NCBI RefSeq assembly: GCF_003268275.1
Contig: NZ_QLYR01000001.1
Coordinates: 930,001-994,000, forward strand
Direction of reading: 5' to 3'
DNA length: 64,000 nucleotides
From: Hydrogeniiclostridium mannosilyticum
Lineage (GTDB): Bacteria; Bacillota; Clostridia; Oscillospirales; Acutalibacteraceae
Part shown: piece by piece, positions 43,154 to 51,384 of the stretch
How the letters are laid out: each line of letters opens with the position of its first letter
How positions within the stretch are numbered: position 1 is the stretch's first letter
Notes under the pieces: model-generated
What the model saw: only the letters and a program-made list of their open reading frames with translations
Databases searched by the model: none
Told to the model about the DNA's origin: nothing
Translations under genes and position numbers: made by a program

Positions 43154-43846
43154 ATGAATTATTCCCACGAAGTGGAACAAATGTGTACTATTGCAAAGGG
43201 CCCCCATCATGGCCCTGCTCCGATCCCGGAGGAAGGAAAATGGGTAAAGGCTTATGAAATCAAGGACATTTCTGGCCTTTCACACGGAATTGGCTGGTGT
43301 GCTCCGCAGCAGGGTACCTGCAAATTGACGTTAAATGTGAAGGACGGCATTGTAGAAGAAGCTTTGGTAGAGACCATCGGCTGCTCCGGCATGACGCATT
43401 CCGCAGCAATGGCGGCGGAAATTCTGCCCGGCAAGACGCTGCTTGAGTGCCTGAACACCGATTTGGTATGCGATGCCATCAATGTCGCCATGCGCGAGCT
43501 GTTCAAGCAGCTTGTATACGGCCGCAGCCAGACGGCCTTCTCAGAGGGCGGCCTGCCGGTTGGCGCCGGCCTGGAGGACCTGGGCAAGGGCCTGCGCTCT
43601 CAGGTCGGCACCATGTTCAGCACAAAGGCCAAGGGTGTGCGCTACATGGAAATGGCCGAGGGTTACGTGCTGAAAATGGCCCTGGATGAGAACGACGAGG
43701 TCATTGGCTACCAGTTTGTGAAGCTGGGCAAGATGCTGGAGGATATCCGCCACGGCATGAGCCCGGACGAGGCGTATAAGAAGAACATCGGCCAGTACGG
43801 CCGCTTCGACGGCGCCGCCAAGTACGTAGACCCCCGTGAAGAATAA
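43154..43846 (+). CDS. IscU-like iron-sulfur assembly scaffold protein
   Basis: A 230-residue protein whose central part (residues ~50-115) resembles the NifU/IscU N-terminal fold: GIGWCAPQQGTCKLTLNV, ALVETIGCSGMTHSAAMAA, and LNTDLVCDAINVAMRELF, with Cys residues at positions comparable to scaffold ligands (GWC, GCSG, LVC). The C-terminal ~100 residues are a family-specific extension. In Firmicutes it is found beside the GGGtGRT protein. A role as scaffold or cluster carrier is inferred from these resemblances. ATG 43154 has AAAGGAG 8 bases upstream. The next gene begins 34 bases later. Confidence 0.8.
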   Translation: MNYSHEVEQMCTIAKGPHHGPAPIPEEGKWVKAYEIKDISGLSHGIGWCAPQQGTCKLTLNVKDGIVEEALVETIGCSGMTHSAAMAAEILPGKTLLECLNTDLVCDAINVAMRELFKQLVYGRSQTAFSEGGLPVGAGLEDLGKGLRSQVGTMFSTKAKGVRYMEMAEGYVLKMALDENDEVIGYQFVKLGKMLEDIRHGMSPDEAYKKNIGQYGRFDGAAKYVDPREE

Positions 43847-43880
43847 GCTGACAAAGCAGAAAAAGGAGGACGAAACTATA

Positions 43881-44885
43881 ATGGCTAACGATGTTAAATT
43901 TGAAGGCAAAGAAAGAAGAATGGCCAAAATAGAGAAGTGTCTTGCTGAGTATGGCCTTGCCAGCCTCGAAGACGCTCGTGATTTGTGCCTTTCCAAGGGT
44001 ATAGATGTAGATAAGATTGTCAAGGGCGTACAGCCCATTGCATTTGAAAATGCCAGCTGGGCCTACACGCTGGGCTCCGCCATCGCGCTGAAAAAGGGCG
44101 CCGCTTCCGCCGCCGATGCCGCAGAGGCCATCGGCATCGGCCTGCAGGCGTTCTGCATTCCGGGCTCTGTCGCCGAAACCCGCAAGGTCGGCCTGGGCCA
44201 CGGCAACCTTGGCGCCATGCTCCTGCGCGACGAGACAAAATGCTTCGCGTTTCTCGCCGGCCACGAATCCTTCGCGGCGGCTGAAGGCGCCATCGGCATC
44301 GCCCGTACCGCCAACCGTGCCCGCAAGGAGCCGCTGCGCATCATCCTCAACGGTTTGGGCAAGGATGCGGCCTATATCATCTCCAGAATCAACGGCTTTA
44401 CCTATGTAAAGACGGATTATGACTTCTATTCCGACGAGCTCACGGTCGTGGAGGAGCGCGCCTTCTCCGACGGCGAGCGTGCGGCGGTTAAATGCTACGG
44501 CGCCAACGATGTGCTGGAGGGCGTTGCCATCATGAAGCATGAGGGCGTGGACGTCTCTATTACCGGCAACTCCACCAACCCGGTGCGTTTCCAGCATCTG
44601 GTTGCGGGCACCTACAAGAAGTGGGCGACCGAAAACGGAAAGAAGTACTTCTCCGTTGCATCCGGCGGCGGCACGGGCCGTACGCTGCACCCGGACAATA
44701 TGGGCGCGGGCCCTGCTTCCTACGGCCTGACGGACTCCCTCGGCCGTGTGCACGGGGATGCCCAGTTTGCGGGTTCTTCTTCCGTGCCCGCACACGTGGA
44801 AATGATGGGCCTGATCGGCATGGGCAACAACCCCATGGTCGGCGCCACCGTGGCCTGCGCTGTGGCGGTTTACGAGGCAAAATAA
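43881..44885 (+). CDS. GGGtGRT protein, function unknown
   Basis: A 334-residue soluble protein named for its motif, here in FSVASGGGTGRTLHPDN. Other strongly conserved stretches are SITGNSTNPVRFQHLVAGTY, GLGHGNLGAMLLRDETKCF, LAGHESFAAAEGAIGIART and GMGNNPMVGATVACAVAVYE. No enzyme family is evident; the glycine loops could bind a nucleotide or a phosphate. It pairs with the IscU-like protein on one transcript with a shared promoter (43064) and terminator (44927). A link to iron-sulfur proteins or an anaerobic enzyme is inferred from this pairing. Confidence 0.88.
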   Translation: MANDVKFEGKERRMAKIEKCLAEYGLASLEDARDLCLSKGIDVDKIVKGVQPIAFENASWAYTLGSAIALKKGAASAADAAEAIGIGLQAFCIPGSVAETRKVGLGHGNLGAMLLRDETKCFAFLAGHESFAAAEGAIGIARTANRARKEPLRIILNGLGKDAAYIISRINGFTYVKTDYDFYSDELTVVEERAFSDGERAAVKCYGANDVLEGVAIMKHEGVDVSITGNSTNPVRFQHLVAGTYKKWATENGKKYFSVASGGGTGRTLHPDNMGAGPASYGLTDSLGRVHGDAQFAGSSSVPAHVEMMGLIGMGNNPMVGATVACAVAVYEAK

Positions 44886-44926
44886 TAGCGGCCTGAGGCC
44901 GTGTAAATATGGTTTATCACAGGAAA

Positions 44927-44955
44927 GGAGCTGCCCCGCGGGGCGGCTCCTTTTT
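44927..44955 (+). terminator. Terminator of the scaffold/GGGtGRT operon
   Basis: GGAGCTGCCCC and GGGGCGGCTCC followed by TTTTT. Confidence 0.9.
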
Positions 44956-45174
44956 GTTTGCCGCCGTGCTCCCCGGCAGAAGGCCTTCCGGCCTATTTTG
45001 CTTTAGAATCGCGTTGGTTAAGGGGCGGCGCGTTTTTTAAAACGATAGGATTTCAGTAAGACGTACGGTTTAAAAATGGAAAAATCTGTTTTTGTGTTGA
45101 GAATGACTGATTTTTTTCTTTTCGTACCGTTGAGGACAGGATAATGCTTGATAAAGCAGGCGGCTTCCTATGTG

Positions 45175-45191
45175 ATTAGTTACGGCTAACC
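45175..45191. promoter_or_regulatory. Imperfect copy of the DtxR-like palindrome
   Basis: ATTAGTTACGGCTAACC; its complement GGTTAGCCGTAACTAAT matches the perfect site at 39815 at 12-13 of 16 positions. It is 65 bases before the broken surface protein. The rest of the 44956-45255 gap shows no gene. Confidence 0.35.
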
Positions 45192-45255
45192 GACAGCACT
45201 GTAATTGACAACAAAGAGAAAATACACAGGGAGGACGCTATTTTTGAAGGGAAAG

Positions 45256-46977
45256 ATGAAAAAGCTTACCTGCACTTTTAGCGCTTGTTTTTTGTTTTTC
45301 ACTGTCTGTGCTGGGAAGCGGCAGCCCCAAAGTAAGCGCTAGGGAGCGCTCAGGGGAGGCTTTGGAGGAAACACGGTATACAAAGCGTGCGAAGCTTAAA
45401 AGCGAATATCAAAAGATTTATGATGCGGTCTATGACGGCATTGACCGCTTGGAAGAGGACTATGCCCCGGGCGCGGTTCTCTTCGATTTTTCGGGTGAGG
45501 ATATTCTGTTTAATGAGGCCAATGGGGACACCATCTATATTCCGCTGGGCTCCATACTCAATGACCATCCGGAATTGGAATGGCTGTCGCCCGGCGCGCT
45601 GGAGCCGGTTGTCGATGCGGCCGCCGGTAAGCTGACGGGCATTCGCCTTAGAAGCGGCATGACCAATGCAAGAATAACGCCCCACCAGGACAAAAGCGTT
45701 TTCGACGCTGAAATGAAGGCAATGAATGCCAGAATTTCAGAAATCCTCTGTAATACGGAGGCCTTTAAAATTATATGCGACAGGCTGGGCATCCCCTGTG
45801 TTTTGCTTACGGGCATGCAGCACCAGTGGAATGCGGTGGAGCTGGACGGGAAATGGTATGCTGTGGATTGTACATGGGGCGACCAAACGGGAAGCGGCAG
45901 CCTCGCTTTTGTGCGGCACGACTATTTTCTGGTGGGCACTGAGACCAAGACGCTCGGGGGAACGTCAACCTACGGGCAGGGCCATATCACCTACAGCACG
46001 GTCAACATTCCGCGGCTCAACAGCAAGGGGCTTGCGCTGCTGAGCGGAGTATCCGGGGCTGATTCAATCTACGATGGGGATCCTCACGGCATATCCGGCG
46101 AGCCAGCGGCAACGCATGGCGGCTCAGAAGTAGGCGGGGATTTCAGCATTTCCTATTACAAACGCTTGCCCGGCAGGGCCTGGGAAAGCATAGGGACCTC
46201 TGCGCCTGTGGATGCGGGCAGCTACATGGCCCGTGTCAGCCTGCGTACAGCGAATATGAAGGGAAGCAGGCCTTCACCTATGAAATTACTCCGGCGGTAT
46301 TATCCGGCGACGCCATTGTGATGGAGCTGTCGGATGCCCGATACAGCGGAACAGCCGTCACTAAGGAGGTGGCTATCACATACGGCGGGCGGGAGCTCAG
46401 GGAAGGAACGGACTATACGGTCGCCTACCGGGACAATGTAGCAGCCGGCACGGCTGAGATCAGCGTTACCTTTACGTCGCCGCTCAAATACGGCGCGGCG
46501 CAGATGAACACGCTGGACGAAAACGGGAAATTTGTGCCGTACACGGCGAAGCTGCCCGCAGACACGCCGGTACAGCCGGAGGATAATTGGAGCGAACCGG
46601 ATGTCACCTGGTCGGAGAATGGCAAAACCTGCACGGCTGTGTTTACCAATACGGCTACCGGCGAGGTTAAGACGGTTACTGTCAACGCCGTGGGCAAGGT
46701 GACGAAGCCGGCCGGCAGCAACAACATGGGCGTGACCACTTATACCGCGACCATTGTCTTTAACGGGATGGAATATGTGTATACCAAGGATGTAACCGAT
46801 GTCCCTGTAACGGACAGCCAGGGGGAGACCTCCACGCCCTCCGGGCAGGAGGAAGACGCGGCGGACGCGTCTCCGGAAGCCGGTGAAAACAGCACCGTGG
46901 TACTTTGGGCGGTACTGTTTACCGGTGGCGCGGGAATGCTGGCAGCCCTTTACGCCCGCAAAAAGTGTGTCGAATAA
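45256..46977 (+). pseudogene. Surface protein with transglutaminase-like and MBG-like domains, disrupted
   Basis: The pieces of one ~570-residue protein lie in different frames. ATG 45256 begins MKK, but the signal peptide (SLPALLALVFCFSLSVLGSG) is in another frame, explained by one extra A in the run 45259-45263. The main frame then holds a transglutaminase-like core (DRLGIPCVLLTG; MQHQWNAVELDGKWYAVDCT), but the expected catalytic Cys loop is shortened (ILCNTEAFKII). A second shift near 46252 (one missing G) leads to Ig-like/MBG-like repeats (ELREGTDYTVAYRDNVAAGT) and a C-terminal membrane anchor. With two shifts and a damaged core it is probably dead. Confidence 0.7.
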
Positions 46978-47048
46978 TTAAGTAAGAGAAAATATCTCTT
47001 TTAAGAACGGTTTACATGCCCTTCGTGTATCCGTAAAGGCGCCCTGTC

Positions 47049-47091
47049 GAGCGGGCTGCTGTGGTTTTCCGCGGCAGCCCGCTCATTTTAT
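47049..47091 (+). terminator. Terminator after the surface protein
   Basis: GAGCGGGCTGCTG and CGGCAGCCCGCTC, followed by ATTTTATT. Confidence 0.85.
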
Positions 47092-47216
47092 TCAGAACGT
47101 TCCGCGGCGGAGGCGGCAGCGGAGCACGGCTTACTCACGATGGTAGAAAGGCATGCAGGGCGGGCCCGCGCCGCTATGCGGCAAAAAATAAAGACAGCCG
47201 TAAAAACAAGCGGTTA

Positions 47217-47259
47217 AAAGCCTCCTGCGTTAGCTTTTGATGCTGCGGCAGGAGGCTTT
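47217..47259. repeat. Inverted repeat
   Basis: AAAGCCTCCTGC and GCAGGAGGCTTT, 12 perfect pairs with a 19-base loop. A terminator-like structure in the gap 46978-47566, which otherwise holds no gene. Confidence 0.55.
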
Positions 47260-47418
47260 GTATGCCTGGAGGCACAGGCATGGCCTGTTGGAGCGGCCTG
47301 GCATGGGTAAAGGCTCTACGCTATTCAAGGCTGGATTCTCCTCTTCGGTTTTTGTCATAATAAATAGAAAAATGGAGTTAATACACAAAAAACATAAAAT
47401 TATAAATAAATTTTCATA

Positions 47419-47447
47419 TTGATTTTATAAATTTTGTTCGTTATAAT
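47419..47447 (+). promoter_or_regulatory. Promoter of the EEP-family gene
   Basis: TTGATT, a 17-base spacer and TATAAT, followed by a 113-base AT-rich leader. Confidence 0.75.
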
Positions 47448-47566
47448 GAAACTGAGAATAAAATTAACAGAATATTAGAGATTGAAAGAATAAAATTCTA
47501 AACCGGGCGATCCAATGCTCTGCTTTTTTAAGAGAAATCTTAAAATAAATTTTAGGAGGAATGATG

Positions 47567-48466
47567 ATGAAAAAAACGCACAACCCAAGCCGAACCCGCA
47601 GGCCCCTGGCGATGCTGCTCGCCTGTTTGCTGCTGCTAATCCCCTTGGTGTTTACGGCGCCGGTTTCCGCAAACACCAAGAGCATGCGTGTCATTACCTT
47701 TAATATCAACGCGGACCGCGCCAACGGCAGCGTAGCGGGAATTTCCTCGTATATGCTGGGCTCCGGCGCGGACGTCATTGGGCTGCAGGAGGCCTCCTGG
47801 GCTGAGACCTCCATCACAGGCCCCAACGCACAGAAGGCAGGCGGTGAAATTGCAGAGGCGACCAAGGGCGTCTATTCCTGCTACACAGGCATTCCGGACC
47901 TGCCGTTCAAGGAGTACGGCTGGGGCTGGCGCAACCCGATCTTCTGGAAGACGAGCGAATACAACTGGATCACCGGGGGCAGCTACATGATTTCAGAGGT
48001 CAAGACGAATAAATTTTTGTGGGATGAGAACAGAATCCGCCAGGCAACCTCCGCGGACTATAATTCCATCGTGCCGAACCCCATCGCCGCGCCGGAGGGG
48101 CGCGCCGCGCGTATTGTCACCTGGGTGGTGCTGGAGGAAAAGTCCACCGGCAAGCGCTTTATTGTCGCCAACGGTCATATGCCGAACCCGCTGACAGGCC
48201 TGGCCTACCGGGGCACACAGATCTATTATGACCGGATGGCGGAGCTTCAGCGTGAATACAACCTGCCTATGATTTGCATGGGAGATTATAATACCACGAA
48301 TCTTTCCCCCTTTACCAATAACGGATATACGACCGCCGCGGCTGACGGTGTGGACCGCATCCTGGTCAAGGGAGTCACTGCTCAGAGCTCCGTGGTAGAC
48401 AGCGGCGTCAAGGCTGCCTTCAACAGCGACCACTCCGCCGTACACGCGGTTGTGAGCGTGCCGTAA
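47567..48466 (+). CDS. Secreted endonuclease/exonuclease/phosphatase family protein
   Basis: A ~299-residue secreted protein. A signal peptide comes first (MLLACLLLLIPLVFTAPVSA, cleavage after VSA). The EEP fold follows: MRVITFNINADR (Asn ligand), VIGLQEASW (metal Glu), GHMPNPLTG (His), MICMGDYNTTN (Asp/Asn) and FNSDHSAVHAVVS (catalytic Asp-His). These enzymes cleave phosphodiesters in DNA, lipids or sugars; the substrate here is unknown. ATG 47567 is chosen because AGGAGG is 7 bases upstream; 47561 and 47564 are too close. It ends in a strong terminator at 48512. Confidence 0.87.
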   Translation: MKKTHNPSRTRRPLAMLLACLLLLIPLVFTAPVSANTKSMRVITFNINADRANGSVAGISSYMLGSGADVIGLQEASWAETSITGPNAQKAGGEIAEATKGVYSCYTGIPDLPFKEYGWGWRNPIFWKTSEYNWITGGSYMISEVKTNKFLWDENRIRQATSADYNSIVPNPIAAPEGRAARIVTWVVLEEKSTGKRFIVANGHMPNPLTGLAYRGTQIYYDRMAELQREYNLPMICMGDYNTTNLSPFTNNGYTTAAADGVDRILVKGVTAQSSVVDSGVKAAFNSDHSAVHAVVSVP

Positions 48467-48511
48467 GCAAGCTTCCGGGCGAGCTCGGAGCATTGGGGAA
48501 AACAATCAGTA

Positions 48512-48549
48512 AAAAGGGGGCCGGGTTTTTAAAACCCGGCCCCCTTTGC
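48512..48549. terminator. Bidirectional terminator
   Basis: AAAGGGGGCCGGGTTTT and AAAACCCGGCCCCCTTT, 17 perfect pairs with one loop base between the arms. It serves the EEP gene and the converging YbaK gene. Confidence 0.9.
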
Positions 48550-48584
48550 CATTCTGCCACGCCTGCGGGCGGGCCGTGGGCAGC

Positions 48585-49067
48585 CTATGCCCCCGCCGGT
48601 TCCCAGCCCTTGCAGACATCGACCCAGGCCTCGGGGTGTGCGTGCGTTTCGAGCTCCGCCAGGGTCAGCTCAATTACGCTGTTGCTGCTGCCGCAGGCGG
48701 CGACGACGCGCTCAAAGCGCCTGAGTGATGCATCGAGAAAAACGCGGACTCCGTCCCGAACGGCGAACGGGCAGACGCCGCCTACCGCGTGGCCGACCAG
48801 TGCAAGCGCTTCGTCCGGTGTGAGCATCTTTGCCTTGGCGGAAAATTGGGCCTTGTATTTGGAATTGTCGATCTTGGCATCGCCTGCGGCGACAATCAAA
48901 ACCGGTTCGCCACCCACGGAAAAGGACAGCGTTTTGGCAATGCGCATCGGCTCACAGCCGACGGCCTGCGCCGCCAGCTCCACCGTTGCACTGGAAACGT
49001 CGAATTCCCGGATGCGTCCGTCCATTCCATATTGTTCAAAATAAGCTCTTACTGCTTCTGCCGACAT
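48585..49067 (-). CDS. YbaK/ProX-type aminoacyl-tRNA editing protein
   Basis: A 160-residue trans-editing protein. RIREFDVSSATVELAAQAVG, RIAKTLSFSVGGEPVLIVAA, KLTPDEALALVGHAVGGVCP-like residues (MLTPDEALALVGHAVGG) and VFLDASLRRFERVVAACGSS fit the family, with the conserved Lys and the GG-VxPF/G motif. It hydrolyses mischarged tRNAs such as Ala- or Cys-tRNA(Pro). ATG 49067 has GGGAGG 8 bases upstream. It is just downstream of the pyrophosphatase gene and probably co-transcribed with it. Confidence 0.88.
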   Translation of the reverse strand: MSAEAVRAYFEQYGMDGRIREFDVSSATVELAAQAVGCEPMRIAKTLSFSVGGEPVLIVAAGDAKIDNSKYKAQFSAKAKMLTPDEALALVGHAVGGVCPFAVRDGVRVFLDASLRRFERVVAACGSSNSVIELTLAELETHAHPEAWVDVCKGWEPAGA

Positions 49068-49476
49068 ATTGGTTCCTCCCTGTTTTGAACCACTGCCTCC
49101 GCCGGCGGTTTAAAACCCGGTGGAAACGGTGGAGATTCCTGTGTAGCCGGTCCCCGCAAAGGTGCACGGTACTGTTAAAATATTGTTCCTGAAAATCAAT
49201 CAGCCGGGCAATCTCGGCTTCGGTGAAATCGGCGTCCACCGGCACAACCACCCATTTCTCTTCTACGTCGTCGCGGCGGTATACGACGGCGGCCAATACA
49301 CCGGTAAATTGACGGACAGGTTCGTCGCTGCCGAGAATATAAGCATCCTGCTCTTCGCCGTCCGCTGCGATTACGCCGGGGACATAGCCGTAGTTGACCG
49401 GGTAAACAAGCCCTGGATGTGCTGGGTGTGTGCTGCCCAGCGGGCGGTCAACTATTACCGTAACGCTTCTTTTCAA
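49036..49476 (-). CDS. Inorganic pyrophosphatase-like protein
   Basis: A ~146-residue protein of the short Firmicutes pyrophosphatase-like group. SVTVIVDRPLGSTHPAHPG, YPVNYGYVPGVIAADGEEQD (with the Asp/Glu metal and Tyr motifs) and KWVVVPVDADFTEAEI are diagnostic. Start TTG 49476 has AAGGAGG 7 bases upstream. The end is odd: after LIDFQEQYFNSTV the frame runs on for ~40 basic residues and overlaps the YbaK start by 32 bases. One extra base near 49158 would instead end it at TAA 49112-49110, 43 bases before YbaK, the normal length. So a 3' frame error is possible. Confidence 0.8.
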   Translation of the reverse strand: MKRSVTVIVDRPLGSTHPAHPGLVYPVNYGYVPGVIAADGEEQDAYILGSDEPVRQFTGVLAAVVYRRDDVEEKWVVVPVDADFTEAEIARLIDFQEQYFNSTVHLCGDRLHRNLHRFHRVLNRRRRQWFKTGRNQYVGRSSKSLF

Positions 49477-49596
49477 TGTGTCGCCTCCTTTTACCCGCAA
49501 TTTCCCTTATTATAAAATAGGAGCGCGGTTTTGTAAATGACCAATCCGCCGCTGTCCGCTGGAGTTGAGCCTCTTCATTTTCCTGTCCGCCAAAGG

Positions 49597-49625
49597 TTGA
49601 ACTGCCCGGTGTATTTTGCTATAAT
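49597..49625 (+). promoter_or_regulatory. Promoter of the acetylesterase gene
   Basis: TTGAAC, a 17-base spacer and TATAAT, 38 bases before the start. Confidence 0.75.
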
Positions 49626-49663
49626 GCAGAGGAAAAATGATGATTCGTTTAGGAGAATAGAGG

Positions 49664-51151
49664 ATGAAGGAATTGATTACAGCGGAACGCGCTCCCGCCA
49701 TGCCGCAGCGGAACAGTATTCCCGAAGCGGCGGTGAAGACGGAAAAAGCCCCCCTGTGTTTGCCGGAGTGGAAGGTAGCGGGGATCTTCTCATCCCATAT
49801 GGTGCTGCAGCGGGAGAGGCCCATTACCATCTGGGGCTGGAGCCGCCACACTGGCGCCGTGGTGACAGGGGTATGGGGAGAGGAGACCGTCTCCGCTGCG
49901 GTGGACGAGACTGGCAGGTTTGAGCTGGTCTTCCAGCCCCGGGCGGCCAGCTTTGCCCCTTCGCGGATGACCGTGGCATCGGCGTATGGCAGCGACACCT
50001 TTGAGGACGTCCTGTCCGGCGATGTGTGGGTGGTCGGCGGGCAGTCCAACGCGGAGCTGGCCCTGGCGCCGTGCCTGGGCGACACGCCGGAAATCGCACA
50101 GACCCTGCGGGAGGATCACCCCTTCCGCCTATTTACCCAAACGCAGGCTTATGCGGTGGAATGCAAGCAGTTCTACCACGAGCCCGCGCGGGATGTGATC
50201 AACCCCGAATGGCGCTGGCAGCGGCCCGGGCCAGAAGCGGCGAAAAGCTTTTCCGCCATTGGCTATTATTTTGCCCGCCTGCTGACGGAGCATGTTCCGG
50301 TGCCGGTGGGTGTCGTGATGATGTGCGCCGGCGGGGCCTGCCTGCGGGAGCTCATGCCCCTGGAGCTGGCGCATGAGCGGGGTTATACCGAGGGGGCGAA
50401 TATGCCGGCCGGGGGCTATTACAATACCCTGATAGCGCCGCTGCTCGGCCTGCAGTTCAAGGGTCAGCTCTTTTTCCAGGGGGAAAGCGAGGGCATCTGG
50501 AAGGAGATGGCGCTTGCCTATGACGGCGACCTGGCCGCCTTTGTGGCGGATGAGCGGCAACGGTTCGGTTTCAATTTCAGCTTCTATAACGTGCAGCTCT
50601 CGTCCTATAGGGAGGAATGCGATGCGCATTTTCAGCATCTGTATTGGGTGCGCAGCCGGCAGCTGATGGCGCTGGAGCAGATCCCCAACTCCTACCTTGC
50701 CGTCAGCAGAGATTTGGGTTCCCGCCCGGAGGATGCCGATTTTGCCCATTCCCCGCATAAATATCCACTGGCCCAGCGGCTGGCTGCGCTTGCGCTTGCG
50801 GGCGATTACGGCGTGGGCGGCTTGGATGCGGCATATTCGCCGCTGCCGCTGAGCGCCGTACGGAGGGGCGGTGAGGCGGTAGTGACCTTCCGCTGTGTCA
50901 ACGGCGGCCTCTCCACCCTGGACGCTGCGCCGCCGGCCGGCTTTTCCGTACTGGATGCTGCGGGCGCTCAAATACCGGTGCAAGCCCGGATTACCGCTTC
51001 AGATACGGTTTGCGTCCAGCTCCCGGAGGGCATGGATATTGCCGAGGTTCATTTCGCCATGACCAACATGGCCTATGCCGCGCAGGGGAACCTGTGCGGC
51101 GGGAGCGGACTGCCGGCGCCCGCCTTCGCGCTGCCGCTGCAGAACGACTGA
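49664..51151 (+). CDS. Sialate O-acetylesterase family protein
   Basis: A 495-residue cytoplasmic enzyme of the SGNH-type sialate O-acetylesterase family. An N-terminal beta domain (GIFSSHMVLQRERPITIWGW) is followed by VWVVGGQSNAELAL, the catalytic Ser block, then CAGGACLRELMPL and LFFQGESEGIWKEM, where the family has GESN/GEsE. The C-terminal FAHSPHKYPLAQRLAALAL holds the Asp/His partner. It removes acetyl groups from sialic acids or plant glycans. No signal peptide, so it acts on imported sugars. A lone gene with its own promoter. Confidence 0.88.
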   Translation: MKELITAERAPAMPQRNSIPEAAVKTEKAPLCLPEWKVAGIFSSHMVLQRERPITIWGWSRHTGAVVTGVWGEETVSAAVDETGRFELVFQPRAASFAPSRMTVASAYGSDTFEDVLSGDVWVVGGQSNAELALAPCLGDTPEIAQTLREDHPFRLFTQTQAYAVECKQFYHEPARDVINPEWRWQRPGPEAAKSFSAIGYYFARLLTEHVPVPVGVVMMCAGGACLRELMPLELAHERGYTEGANMPAGGYYNTLIAPLLGLQFKGQLFFQGESEGIWKEMALAYDGDLAAFVADERQRFGFNFSFYNVQLSSYREECDAHFQHLYWVRSRQLMALEQIPNSYLAVSRDLGSRPEDADFAHSPHKYPLAQRLAALALAGDYGVGGLDAAYSPLPLSAVRRGGEAVVTFRCVNGGLSTLDAAPPAGFSVLDAAGAQIPVQARITASDTVCVQLPEGMDIAEVHFAMTNMAYAAQGNLCGGSGLPAPAFALPLQND

Positions 51152-51303
51152 CCGGGCCGGCAGCTTGCCGGAAAACCGTTTTACCAAACCCAATGGTCGC
51201 CGGTCCGGTACAAAAAGAACGAAGTATGCGCAGGGTTTGAAAAATTTTCTAAATAACTCGCCGTAAATTTCAAATAGCCCTAGAATTCCTTGATTTTTTT
51301 TGC

Positions 51304-51309
51304 TATAAT
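51304..51309 (+). promoter_or_regulatory. -10 box of ppdK
   Basis: TATAAT ~75 bases before the ATG; no good -35 hexamer is visible at the right distance. Confidence 0.5.
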
Positions 51310-51384
51310 AGGGCAAGACACTGTACGAAAAGGTATGAAACCGTACTGCGGACATGCAGTGAAAATTTGTAGGAGGTTTGATTC

